Of a stretch of 64,000 nt of DNA, positions 33,576 to 42,414 are shown piece by piece. The notes under the pieces are model-generated. The model was not told the DNA's origin. It did no database searches and saw only the letters and a list, made by a program, of their open reading frames with translations. Made by a program: the position numbers and the translations under genes. This DNA is from CAYJGJ01 sp964367585 (GTDB lineage Bacteria > Bacillota > Clostridia > Peptostreptococcales > Anaerovoracaceae): assembly GCA_964367585.1 (NCBI GenBank), contig CAYIYH010000006.1:1-64000 (forward strand), in the 5' to 3' direction. Each line of letters starts with the position of its first letter. Within the stretch, counting starts at the first letter, position 1.

Positions 33576-34691
33576 TTAGAACAATGTAGAAGGATCAGTA
33601 TATTGTAAATTTTGAGCCTCTGCAACTTCAGGTCTAGTCAATGCTCCCTTATACACGTTTAAGCCCTCAAATAGCGCCCTATCATCTTTCATAGCCTTTT
33701 CCGCACCTTTATTTGCGATCCTAATCGCATAAGGAAGGGTTGCATTAGTAAGTGCCATAGTCGAAGTCCTAGGAACTGCTCCTGGCATATTAGCAACAGA
33801 GTAATGAACTACTCCATGCTTTACAAAATATGGATTATCGTGAGTAGTAATACGGTCAATTGTTTCAATTGAACCACCTTGATCAATAGCAACGTCTACT
33901 ATTACGGAACCTTTTTTCATGTTCATAACCATTTCCTCTGATACTAATCTTGGTGCTTTTGCACCTGGAATCAATACAGCACCAATGACTAAATCTGCAT
34001 CCTTTAACGATTGGGATATATTGAATGGGTTAGACATCAAAGTCGTAATTTTGTTTCCAAAAATATCATCAAAGTATGTAAGTCTCTTTACAGACACATC
34101 AAGTATAGTTACATTTGCACCTAATCCCATTGCCATCTTCGCAGCACTTGTTCCTACTACACCACCGCCGATAACAACTACATTCGCTCTTTCTACACCG
34201 GCAACTCCTCCAAGAAGGACGCCTCTTCCATCATTTATCTTTTCTAACAAGCGTGCACCGACTTGAACAGACATCCTTCCTGCAACTTCACTCATTGGAG
34301 TCAACAATGGCAAAGAACCATCGGAAAGAGTAACCGTTTCATATGCAATGCCGACAATTTTAGCCTTCATTAAAGCCTCTGTTTGGGGTGCATCCGGCGC
34401 CAAATGGAGGTATGTAAATAATATTTGATTTTCATGGAACATATTATATTCCGCAGGCAATGGTTCTTTTACTTTCATTATCATTTCTGCAGTGTCGAAT
34501 ACCTCTTTCGCAGACGATAATATTTTTGCACCTACTTCTACATACTCATCATCTTCAAACCCACTACCTAATCCAGCACCTTGCTGAATATAGACTTCAT
34601 GCCCATTCGATACCATCTCATACGCACCTGCAGGCGTCAAAGCAACACGATTCTCAAAAGACTTAATTTCCGTTGGAACTCCAATAATCAT
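33576..34691 (-). CDS. ald: Alanine dehydrogenase
   Basis: This 371-residue NAD-dependent enzyme interconverts L-alanine and pyruvate plus ammonia. It shows MIIGVPTEIKSFENRVALTP, the substrate-binding His/Lys region MKVKEPLP, the Rossmann loop VIGGGVVGTSAA and VDVAIDQGG. I start at ATG 34691, which has GGAGG 6 bases upstream and gives exactly the family length; the longer frame from 34736 includes that ribosome site. It appears to be a single-gene unit with a near-consensus promoter and its own terminator. It would feed nitrogen and redox balance. Confidence 0.96.
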   Translation of the reverse strand: MIIGVPTEIKSFENRVALTPAGAYEMVSNGHEVYIQQGAGLGSGFEDDEYVEVGAKILSSAKEVFDTAEMIMKVKEPLPAEYNMFHENQILFTYLHLAPDAPQTEALMKAKIVGIAYETVTLSDGSLPLLTPMSEVAGRMSVQVGARLLEKINDGRGVLLGGVAGVERANVVVIGGGVVGTSAAKMAMGLGANVTILDVSVKRLTYFDDIFGNKITTLMSNPFNISQSLKDADLVIGAVLIPGAKAPRLVSEEMVMNMKKGSVIVDVAIDQGGSIETIDRITTHDNPYFVKHGVVHYSVANMPGAVPRTSTMALTNATLPYAIRIANKGAEKAMKDDRALFEGLNVYKGALTRPEVAEAQNLQYTDPSTLF

Positions 34692-34755
34692 AATTACCTC
34701 CATACATTTACTTTTTTCTATAAACTTGTCTAGCAAATAATTTATTTACAACACA

Positions 34756-34784
34756 ATAATACATCTCTCACACCTTGTTGTCAA
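34756..34784 (-). promoter_or_regulatory. Promoter of ald
   Basis: TTGACA (minus strand, 34779-34784) and TATTAT (34756-34761) are 17 bp apart, about 65 bp before the ald start. A perfect 9-bp inverted repeat, ACACAATAA (34751-34759) and TTATTGTGT (34797-34805), brackets the promoter and could bind a repressor. Confidence 0.75.
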
Positions 34785-35155
34785 CACATATTTTCCTTAT
34801 TGTGTAAATTTTTTATAAATTCACAAAAACAATGAAAAAAGTATTTTTTATACATCTTAGCTCACTCAAAGTGAATATGAAATTTATATTTTAGTACTAT
34901 ACTGTTATTCATATCAGAATTTTAATTATGCTTCTTTAGCGTGTTTTTTCAACGCAAGTTTTTTTTCTCTTGAAAATTACATACTAATAATGTATATTAA
35001 AATACATAAATAATTTTTCGAATGACCATCAATATAAAGAATTAAAACCATATACTATTTAAAAAACTAGTTGTTCGAACCAATAGGAAGCTTAGTGTCC
35101 AAACCAGTAAAATTTTAGAAAGGAAAAGTGCTTTCATTATCTTACTAAGCAAGTA
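34785..35155. other. Intergenic region between ald and cvpA
   Basis: Beyond the ald promoter this roughly 370-base stretch is very AT-rich. I see only a short TCACT-CAA-AGTGA dyad near 34863 and a weak GCGT/ACGC hairpin near 34938. No open frame or clear promoter for cvpA is recognisable. Confidence 0.55.
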
Positions 35156-35791
35156 GTGATGAGTACAATATTAATTATGATTTTTGATCTTATTATCGTA
35201 CTGTTTCTCGCAGTATCAATATTTGACGGCAAAAGAAGAGGATTCGTACTATCGTTTGTAAACTTCTCTAGTTTTCTTCTTCCACTAATCCTTGCTATCG
35301 TTTTCACAAACAACGTTTACGACTTTTTTGTGGAAAACACAAACCTATTTGATACAATTCATAGCATGGTAGGAAATAGTCTTGGGAACACCTTTGACAC
35401 GAATGGCTTTTACAATGTAGTTCCTGATTTCCTAAAAGAAGGTTTAAGTGATTCGGTTGAATTACTAACAAGTTTCATTGTTACAATTATATCTTTTGTA
35501 CTAATCGTAATCGTTACATTAATCATCCTATTTATATTTAAACGAATGTTCTCCAAAAAGTATAAAAAAGGAGAAAGTAAAAAAATTGACTCTTTACTAG
35601 GAATTGTTTTTGGTGCATTCACCGGAATACTTATTGTCCTGATTGTCCTCGCTGTAACCATTCCTCTCGTATCAATCCTAAACGAAAACTGGAGCGATTC
35701 AATGATGAATCATATGGAATCATCATTCTTCACAGGATACATATATCATAACAACCCTATATTGCATTTCATATCTTCACTGTTTCAATAA
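35156..35791 (+). CDS. CvpA family membrane protein
   Basis: This 211-residue protein has four hydrophobic segments (about 4-22, 28-50, 98-128 and 155-180) and the family order DLIIVLFLAVSIFDGKRRGFVLSFV with the polar loop after the first helix. CvpA was first linked to colicin V production; its role in most bacteria is unclear and may concern the envelope. The start is GTG 35156 or ATG 35159, neither with a good ribosome site nearby (AAGGAAA is about 35 bases upstream). It probably shares a transcript with the following acetyltransferase gene. Confidence 0.8.
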   Translation: MMSTILIMIFDLIIVLFLAVSIFDGKRRGFVLSFVNFSSFLLPLILAIVFTNNVYDFFVENTNLFDTIHSMVGNSLGNTFDTNGFYNVVPDFLKEGLSDSVELLTSFIVTIISFVLIVIVTLIILFIFKRMFSKKYKKGESKKIDSLLGIVFGAFTGILIVLIVLAVTIPLVSILNENWSDSMMNHMESSFFTGYIYHNNPILHFISSLFQ

Positions 35792-35838
35792 TGAAATATA
35801 AAAAATCAATGTTACTATTTATATGAAGAGAGAAAAAA

Positions 35839-36333
35839 ATGATTAAAATTGTTTCACCCACAGAAGAATATTATGAAAAAATTCTATCTTTAAACGAAGA
35901 ACTTGTTCATTTCCTTTCAGACATGGATCTTAATAAGTACTTAGAAATGAGTAAGGAAGCAACATTAAATAAAGTCGCACTAATCGACAACCAATTTGCT
36001 GGTTTCATCATGGCTTTTTGTGAAGGAAAGAAATACGACAGTGTAAATTACAAATGGTTTGAGCAAAGATATGATAAATTCTTATACGTAGATAGAATAG
36101 TCATTTCGCCCTGTCACCACGGCAAGGGAGTTGGAAAAGAATTATATAAAAAATTATTCTTATTCGCAAAAGAAAATGGTTATGACATAGTGACATGCGA
36201 AATAAATATAGAACCACCAAATCCAGGCTCTCTAGAATTTCATAAAAAAATGGGATTCAAAGAAGTTGGGACTCAGTCGATAAATGGCAAGGGTAGTAAT
36301 AAAATAGTCTCGCTACAGGCAGTCTCTTTGTAA
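35839..36333 (+). CDS. GNAT family N-acetyltransferase
   Basis: This 164-residue acetyl-CoA-dependent transferase has beta4/motif A in YVDRIVISPCHHGKGVGKEL (about 88-107), with the HHGKGVG acetyl-CoA loop in place of the usual QxxGxG/A, and motif B in NPGSLEFHKKMGFKEVG. The substrate cannot be predicted. GAGAG lies 7 bases before the ATG. It follows cvpA by 47 bp and is followed by a strong terminator. Confidence 0.88.
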   Translation: MIKIVSPTEEYYEKILSLNEELVHFLSDMDLNKYLEMSKEATLNKVALIDNQFAGFIMAFCEGKKYDSVNYKWFEQRYDKFLYVDRIVISPCHHGKGVGKELYKKLFLFAKENGYDIVTCEINIEPPNPGSLEFHKKMGFKEVGTQSINGKGSNKIVSLQAVSL

Positions 36334-36420
36334 TTTTACAAGATAAAATCACAACAATATTAATAAATGTTCATTACTTCCTTATTTTCGCCAAGAAAAT
36401 GATATAATAATATCTTCAAC

Positions 36421-36450
36421 AAAAAAAGTGCAGCTACGCTGCACTTTTTT
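36421..36450. terminator. Bidirectional terminator between GNAT gene and rpmF
   Basis: AAAAAAAGTGCAGC (36421-36434) and GCTGCACTTTTTT (36438-36450) make a stem of about 13 bp closed by a 3-nt loop, with T runs on both strands. It serves two convergent genes. Confidence 0.92.
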
Positions 36451-36480
36451 AAATTCTAAATTAAAATGTACAATCAAAGA

Positions 36481-36663
36481 CTATGCTTCTGCTTGTACAA
36501 TCTCTTTGCCATTGTAATAATTACAATTAGGACAAACTCTATGTGATAATTTAGGCTCATGACATTGTGGACAAGTAGATAGTCCTGGCAATGATTTTTT
36601 CATATTGGGAGCTCTTCTACTATCTCTTTTTGCTTTTGACGTTTTTCGTTTAGGTACTGCCAT
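36481..36663 (-). CDS. rpmF: 50S ribosomal protein L32
   Basis: This 60-residue L32 has MAVPKRKTSKAKRDSRRA and a complete zinc site (CPQC and CPNC, four cysteines). It is the Zn-binding (C+) form. It appears alone on its transcript; the commonly paired yceD upstream is absent here. The ribosome site AGGAGG is well placed. Confidence 0.97.
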   Translation of the reverse strand: MAVPKRKTSKAKRDSRRAPNMKKSLPGLSTCPQCHEPKLSHRVCPNCNYYNGKEIVQAEA

Positions 36664-36715
36664 TTATTTACACCTCCTCATAATTTGATTATTTTATTTT
36701 CTTCATAACTACGTT

Positions 36716-36745
36716 ATTATAACTTTTTTTTACTACAACTGTCAA
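36716..36745 (-). promoter_or_regulatory. Promoter of rpmF
   Basis: TTGACA (minus strand, 36740-36745) and TATAAT (36716-36721) are both consensus and 18 bp apart, about 50 bp before the start of rpmF, in keeping with a highly expressed gene. Confidence 0.85.
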
Positions 36746-36875
36746 GAAGATAATTTTGATTATACGATAATTTTTATTATATGCTAATATTTTACTCCAT
36801 ATAAATATCCACATCCTATTAAATATATGATTTACGCGGAATGAAAAATGCCATATCTTACATTATTCAACTGTA

Positions 36876-38960
36876 TTATTCATCTATTTTGTTCAATTCT
36901 TTGCGTGATATTTCACGTGGTTTTTCGGATTCACTATCCATATGAGCAGTATTAATATTACTTATGCTTTCCTCTAATTCCTTTTTTTCTATTTCAAAAT
37001 CCTCGACTTGTACTTTTTCAGCAATTGTGTCAACAGAAAGAGATTCCATTGAATCATCCAAACTAGGATTAACAGTAAATTCTTCGTCATTTTCCGGAAG
37101 AACATCGATATCTATAAATACATCATCCTCGTCAGTAGAATCGATATTGTTCAAAATTCTTTTCTTCAGCTTAATATTATAGATTTGCAATACTATGGTT
37201 ACTACTAGTAAGATTATTATAATCGCAAATAGAACAAAAATCATTGTCGAATAATCTAAAAGTCCCAAAGACGCACTGGTAACATTTTGATTGCTAGGAA
37301 CATCGACGATCTCCTCTTCCGCTGGGTCATATATTACAAATCCCGACTCGTTATTATCTTCATATAGCTTTTGTAATCCCGAAGAAATCACTATGTATTT
37401 TTTGCCATTAACATCCGTAGTTGATACGGGTTGGATCTCTTGCATTTCTTCATCTAGCATAAACAATGAAGCATTTCCCTTTGTATCCATTACGATTACT
37501 ATTGAGAGCAATCCGTCGTGGCTCTTGTAGACAGTAATTTCATCTTCTCCATACATAGCTGTGGCTTGTTCAAACCCATCCGGAAGCAACCCATACTGAT
37601 CCGCTGTCTCGACTGTATATGGTATAGTATCAATCAATATTTCACTGTAAGGAGCGGCGACATCATCCACAGGCACACTGTTATCCTCGTCCCCATTGTT
37701 TATTAGCATTATACCTTCGTTAGCATCAGTTTGAGGTGTATCGGTCGTCTCACCAGAATCTACAGTTTCTGCACTTGCATATATTCCTCCAAACAAAGTC
37801 CCTATTAAACTAGCAAATTCAAGCTTATTCTCATTGTTTTCATTTTGCGCCACATTGGATATAGGGGTAAATATATCGGTAGTCGGATCTCTAAGAATAA
37901 AACCCGATTCGCCTGTTGCACTATAAATCATATCCAAATTTGAACCTACAACTAAATATAAAACATCATCTATTATGACTGTTTGTGCAGGTTCAAATAC
38001 ATGTTCAACCACATCAAACACGTACAATGATTGTATCCCCTCGGAATTTGTCATAAGTGCTAAAATTATCTCGCCATCTTTACTAACAAAAACCGGAATT
38101 TCCTTGTCATTATAATAAGAAACATCTTTTTCAAATCCCTTGGGTACTACATCCGGATCTTGCTCGGAATTGAGAGTGTACTCTTCCCCATTCACCAAGA
38201 GTTGATTTTCTTCTAAAACTTTATACGTTAGGCTATATTCACTCACACTACCATCTTCCGCAGTTACAGTAACCGTTTTTACAGAAGTATCCTCGCCTAT
38301 GTAAAATTTACCCGATCCGCTCACTTCCGCCTTATCATTCTCCGCAACAGCAGATAGTTCTACCTCAGTAATTCCTTTTTCAACGTATAGTACATACTCA
38401 AACACATCTTTCGAAAATGTTGGGGACAATATACCAGACGATGCCTCTAGGCTACTGAGATAACTATTAGAAGATTCCGTAGGCTCTGAAGCGCCTGATG
38501 ATTGTCCACTACTATTATTTCCTCCGCTACTTCCTCCAGAAGACTGATTTGACACAGTCACTGACGCAGAAGCCGCATTAACAGTAAATGGAATTAATGA
38601 ATCATCACTAGCCACAGATTTGCTAGTCACAATCGAAGAAGTTCCTGCCGAAATAGCTTTTAGTTTAAACGAAAATGAATTTACTGGTGGAGTCGGAACT
38701 CCTGTTACAGTCCCTCCACTTCCATTTACATCTGTACCCCCAACGAATTGAAATATACTGCTATCAAATGTAACATTGGATGCGAAGGACGTCATTCCTG
38801 GAGCGGTTACTGTAACCGTAATCGTTTCACCTACCGTTACAGACCTGCTACTCACAGACATTGAAATAGACACGCTACTCGCAAATACCTCATAATTATT
38901 CATGGCTACTATACTATTGATCATAAAAATAGACAATAATATTACAACTATTTTTTTCAT
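36876..38960 (-). CDS. Membrane-anchored surface protein with cohesin-like and cadherin-like domains
   Basis: This 694-residue protein starts with a signal peptide (MKKIVVILLSIFMINSIVA). A cohesin-like domain follows at about 30-135 (SVTVGETITVTVTAPGM, then FASNVTFDSSIFQFVGG), then a Ser/Gly linker, then a cadherin-like beta-sandwich at about 165-250 (LSSLEASSGILSPTFSKDV, then YSLTYKV). Two related modules of unknown function follow, each with a PDG/LPDGFE segment, a deYxxxEI strand and a GFxxxDPxxE/T end, at about 255-370 and 440-560. A membrane helix lies at about 572-597, and an acidic cytoplasmic tail follows. It would show a cohesin-type binding face outside the cell. The gene next upstream encodes an autolysin with a dockerin-like end. 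The cohesin call is by pattern. Confidence 0.7.
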   Translation of the reverse strand: MKKIVVILLSIFMINSIVAMNNYEVFASSVSISMSVSSRSVTVGETITVTVTAPGMTSFASNVTFDSSIFQFVGGTDVNGSGGTVTGVPTPPVNSFSFKLKAISAGTSSIVTSKSVASDDSLIPFTVNAASASVTVSNQSSGGSSGGNNSSGQSSGASEPTESSNSYLSSLEASSGILSPTFSKDVFEYVLYVEKGITEVELSAVAENDKAEVSGSGKFYIGEDTSVKTVTVTAEDGSVSEYSLTYKVLEENQLLVNGEEYTLNSEQDPDVVPKGFEKDVSYYNDKEIPVFVSKDGEIILALMTNSEGIQSLYVFDVVEHVFEPAQTVIIDDVLYLVVGSNLDMIYSATGESGFILRDPTTDIFTPISNVAQNENNENKLEFASLIGTLFGGIYASAETVDSGETTDTPQTDANEGIMLINNGDEDNSVPVDDVAAPYSEILIDTIPYTVETADQYGLLPDGFEQATAMYGEDEITVYKSHDGLLSIVIVMDTKGNASLFMLDEEMQEIQPVSTTDVNGKKYIVISSGLQKLYEDNNESGFVIYDPAEEEIVDVPSNQNVTSASLGLLDYSTMIFVLFAIIIILLVVTIVLQIYNIKLKKRILNNIDSTDEDDVFIDIDVLPENDEEFTVNPSLDDSMESLSVDTIAEKVQVEDFEIEKKELEESISNINTAHMDSESEKPREISRKELNKIDE

Positions 38961-39076
38961 ATTTTTCCCTTATAATTAATTATTCTAATTTAAATGCTAC
39001 TAATTTTATGTTTATTATTTTTCCTTATAAACAGTTTTATGCATAAAGTCTCATACGAGAAACTTATTAATGGTCT

Positions 39077-41080
39077 CTACCATTTTATTTCATATTCGCC
39101 TAGCAAGTATAATTGAATCGCTCTAGCATTTGTTATAGTTAAATCTTCACTTGATAAAATAAGAGCCGCTTCTAAATATGCACCTTCAAGCAATCTTGTT
39201 CCTAATAAATGCAACTGTATAGCCCTTACTCCAATTACATTAACTTCGCCAAGTCCCAACACATCACCTTTGATGACCAACTCTGCCTCTTTTATCAGCT
39301 CACCCGAACTACTATATAATTGCAAAGTCATTCCGGTTGCAACAAAACCAGTTGTTACCGAATTTCCATCTTTATCCACAAGTTTTGTTTTCGTATTATC
39401 CAGATTGGTATTTAAAACAAAGATGTCATCATCACTTATATCTTTCATGAAAGTTTCATACGATGTCTTTTCTTTTATTCCCTTGACATACTCGTCGATT
39501 TCATAATCTGTAGCCGTATACGGAGGCGGTTCTTCCCGTGTAATAGTAATCGTATATGTCTGAGATATTCCCGATGTTGACGTAACACTAATCGGTATTG
39601 TATTACTGCCTACAGCTAAAGAGATCTCTCCCGCTCCTGTCACAGTAGCTCCACTGTTGCTGAGTATTGGAGTTATATTTACAGTACTAATATGATGTTC
39701 TACTGTCGCACTATACGAAGTCGTATATCGATTAAATGAGGGCAAAACGGCAGTGTCTGTAATTGAAATAGCCGTCAAATAATAATCGTTATTCCCCGTC
39801 GACGACGGCCTAGGAGAAGTCAATTCCGGCATATTTTCATAAACCGGGATTTTAAACACGAGCGCACTGTCTTTTAGGTCTGCATATCCCTTTGCAACAG
39901 ATACCGCTTCACTGTCTGCTCCCTCAATATTGGTCATGTATTGCATCGTCCCTACACTGCTTAAGCCATTCATTACATTCCACTTCTTCAAGTATGTGGT
40001 GTACTGATTTCTGTCTACGTAATCTACGAATAAATCTGCACCGGCTTCTATAGATTTTTCTCTTGTATTCCAGCCTTGTTGTTTTGCGTACGCTAAACCA
40101 TTTGCGACAGGGTCAGGATTACCATATGCATTGATATTAAAGTAGTTATAGTATCCCGTCGATCCACCTCTCGACCCACTATTTCCGTCAGATCCCATTT
40201 CCTGGATAATTTTAGCAGCTAAAGAAATAGGGTTAATATTGTATTCTTGACCGATACTATAAATTACGTCATTATACGTACTGCCTCTACTATAACTAGA
40301 GCCATGAGTCGGCAATGCCCCCTCCATAAAAGTCCCATCAAGTACGCTCTGCAAATGTTCCTTTGTGATAGACGGGTCAAATTCCATAGACAAGAATTGG
40401 AAAATCCATGGTTCTGACAAATTAGGCCGAGGATCCAAATGATATGCCACCGCCTGAGTGGATGCGGACACCCATTGGGAACTATCTTTGCCAATATATG
40501 TATTGGTATTGAAGTCGTAGTCTCCCTGCCTCATAGATTTATAGGAGTCTCTTTTGGAAAGCATTGTTAAACTCCTATTGGAAGGATTGGATAAACGATA
40601 TACAGCATCATCCCAGTCAATTCCCGTATGATCGGCTATAAAAATCCAATTAGGATACTGGGCATGTAACTCTCTCAGCTCTTGCATGTAGCTTTCGGGA
40701 AAACCTTGTTCGACCAAATAAGTTTCGAAATCAACATCCGAGCTAATCGAAACAGTCCTTATATTATCTAAGTAATCTACGGCAACATACCCGGTCTTGC
40801 CGCTATATGATATTTTTTGCCAAGTATATCCACTTCCTTTGTAAGTAGTGTCGGGATATTCTAACAATTCCACACTAACATTATCTGAGATTGCACCTAT
40901 AATATTGTTATCTAATATTTCCGGAGTACTTCTAAAATTAACGCCATTGGGTGCGTTGATACTAGCATACCACGTAGATGTCGACGCATACGAAAAAACC
41001 AATGCCAAGTTGAGGCTTGTTATTATCAATGCTATTATTAAAACTATTGCTAGAATCTTTTTCTTCAAATTTGGACTCAT
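39077..41080 (-). CDS. Secreted N-acetylglucosaminidase with SH3, cadherin-like and dockerin-like modules
   Basis: This 667-residue exported wall hydrolase has, in order: a signal peptide (MSPNLKKKILAIVLIIALII); an SH3b-like domain (about 35-105, GVNFRSTPEILDNNIIG); a LytD-type glucosaminidase region (about 130-420, PNWIFIADHTGIDWDDAV, AKIIQEMGSDG, GYYNYFNINAYG); a cadherin-like domain (about 430-515, YSATVEHH, GSNTIPISVTS); and a C-terminal pair of dockerin-like repeats (GEVNVIGVRAIQLHLLG and EDLTITNARAIQLYLLG). The calcium-binding Asp/Asn residues of the dockerin loops are partly lost. I prefer ATG 41080, with GAGGAAA close by, over ATG 41092. It would cut glycan strands during growth or separation. 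Confidence 0.8.
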   Translation of the reverse strand: MSPNLKKKILAIVLIIALIITSLNLALVFSYASTSTWYASINAPNGVNFRSTPEILDNNIIGAISDNVSVELLEYPDTTYKGSGYTWQKISYSGKTGYVAVDYLDNIRTVSISSDVDFETYLVEQGFPESYMQELRELHAQYPNWIFIADHTGIDWDDAVYRLSNPSNRSLTMLSKRDSYKSMRQGDYDFNTNTYIGKDSSQWVSASTQAVAYHLDPRPNLSEPWIFQFLSMEFDPSITKEHLQSVLDGTFMEGALPTHGSSYSRGSTYNDVIYSIGQEYNINPISLAAKIIQEMGSDGNSGSRGGSTGYYNYFNINAYGNPDPVANGLAYAKQQGWNTREKSIEAGADLFVDYVDRNQYTTYLKKWNVMNGLSSVGTMQYMTNIEGADSEAVSVAKGYADLKDSALVFKIPVYENMPELTSPRPSSTGNNDYYLTAISITDTAVLPSFNRYTTSYSATVEHHISTVNITPILSNSGATVTGAGEISLAVGSNTIPISVTSTSGISQTYTITITREEPPPYTATDYEIDEYVKGIKEKTSYETFMKDISDDDIFVLNTNLDNTKTKLVDKDGNSVTTGFVATGMTLQLYSSSGELIKEAELVIKGDVLGLGEVNVIGVRAIQLHLLGTRLLEGAYLEAALILSSEDLTITNARAIQLYLLGEYEIKW

Positions 41081-41354
41081 TATTTTCCTCATTTAGACAT
41101 TTTTTATAATTACGATGTGTACGAATCTGTATACATACATTTATAATATATATTTGATTGAAGTAAAAGTAAAGTGTTTTTTTTGTGTAAAAACTCTAAT
41201 TTGCATTGAATTTCTAATAGTTTCGCCACTCAAATAAAACAGAAATCAGGTACATATGATAATCTTCCTATAATTTTACTTCTTTATATTGCTTTTATAC
41301 CCATTATATATTATTAATATATAGTAATTTTTTAAGCTTAGAGGAGCATATAAT

Positions 41355-42269
41355 ATGATTAATTTTCAACCAAACCCTATCGCCTTTACTATTTTCGGAA
41401 TAGATATTATGTGGTATGGCATACTTATTGGAACTGGTTTCGGGCTAGCTATTTGGCTATCTTATAAAAGAGCACCAAAGTTTGGCATACCAAGTGAACG
41501 TGTTTTAGACTTATCAATATGGCTCATCCCCTTTTCAATTATAGGCGCACGATTGTACTACGTAATCTTCGAGTGGGAGCTTTATGCTGGAGATTTCGCA
41601 AAAATAATAGACGTCCGCTTGGGTGGTCTCGCAATTCATGGTGGCATCATAGCAGGTTTGATAGTGGGAGTACTGGTTGCAAAAAAATATAAATTTAGCA
41701 TATTAGATTTGATGGATGTTATATTTCCAACAGTAGCTCTTGCACAGGCGATTGGTAGATGGGGAAACTTCTTCAATTCAGAAGCACATGGCGGACCAAC
41801 AGATTTGCCGTGGGGAATAGTAATAGATGGAGTAGCTGTGCACCCTACCTTTTTATATGAGTCTTTATGGTGTTTAGGAATATTTATCTTCTTAATGATA
41901 TACGAAAAAAGAAGAATATTTCCAGGACAATTAGCCTTACTGTATGGAATGCTATATTCCTTCGAACGTTTTTTCGTCGAAGGACTCAGAACGGACAGTC
42001 TTATGATTGGAAACATTAGACAAGCACAATTACTGAGCATAGTTGCTTTAATTGCATGCGCCGTTGCATATTATATTATGTTAAAGAAACACAAAGCAAT
42101 GTCAACAAATGAACAAAATATTACATCTACAGATGAAGTTCTAATAGATGATATCAATGGAGAAGAAAATACTATAGAACCTACAGATGAAAATCTCACA
42201 AAAGCCATTGATAAAAATAATGCAAATCCGATATGTGATAATGATGCGGAAGCTAAAAACGAGAAATAG
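41355..42269 (+). CDS. lgt: Prolipoprotein diacylglyceryl transferase
   Basis: This 304-residue polytopic membrane enzyme transfers diacylglycerol from phosphatidylglycerol to the lipobox cysteine of prolipoproteins. It shows the signature GRWGNFFNSEAHGGPTDLPWG (Arg and Asn in the active site), the essential AIHGGIIAG region and YESLWC. About seven membrane segments are visible. The last 55 residues form an unusual acidic, Asn/Asp/Glu-rich tail beyond the usual end. AGAGGAG before the ATG supports the start. It is a single gene. Confidence 0.96.
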   Translation: MINFQPNPIAFTIFGIDIMWYGILIGTGFGLAIWLSYKRAPKFGIPSERVLDLSIWLIPFSIIGARLYYVIFEWELYAGDFAKIIDVRLGGLAIHGGIIAGLIVGVLVAKKYKFSILDLMDVIFPTVALAQAIGRWGNFFNSEAHGGPTDLPWGIVIDGVAVHPTFLYESLWCLGIFIFLMIYEKRRIFPGQLALLYGMLYSFERFFVEGLRTDSLMIGNIRQAQLLSIVALIACAVAYYIMLKKHKAMSTNEQNITSTDEVLIDDINGEENTIEPTDENLTKAIDKNNANPICDNDAEAKNEK

Positions 42270-42414
42270 AAAGAACTATAATCAGGGAATAAGTAAACAA
42301 ATAAATCATAACAAGTATATAATGGCCGACTCTGTGCGACCTAAAACATAGAGAGAAAGGAATGGCATATTCGTCGCGATTTGAATGCGAAACCGTATTT
42401 TGCCAATAATTAAT

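Noticed and set aside
41636..42040. 134-residue minus-strand frame within lgt
   Set aside because: It covers the strictly conserved GRWGNFFNSE region of lgt on the other strand; antisense shadow.
42362..42409. Fifteen-codon leader-peptide frame upstream of ychF
   Set aside because: The AAAGGA directly abuts the ATG with no spacing, and the peptide has no run of regulatory codons.
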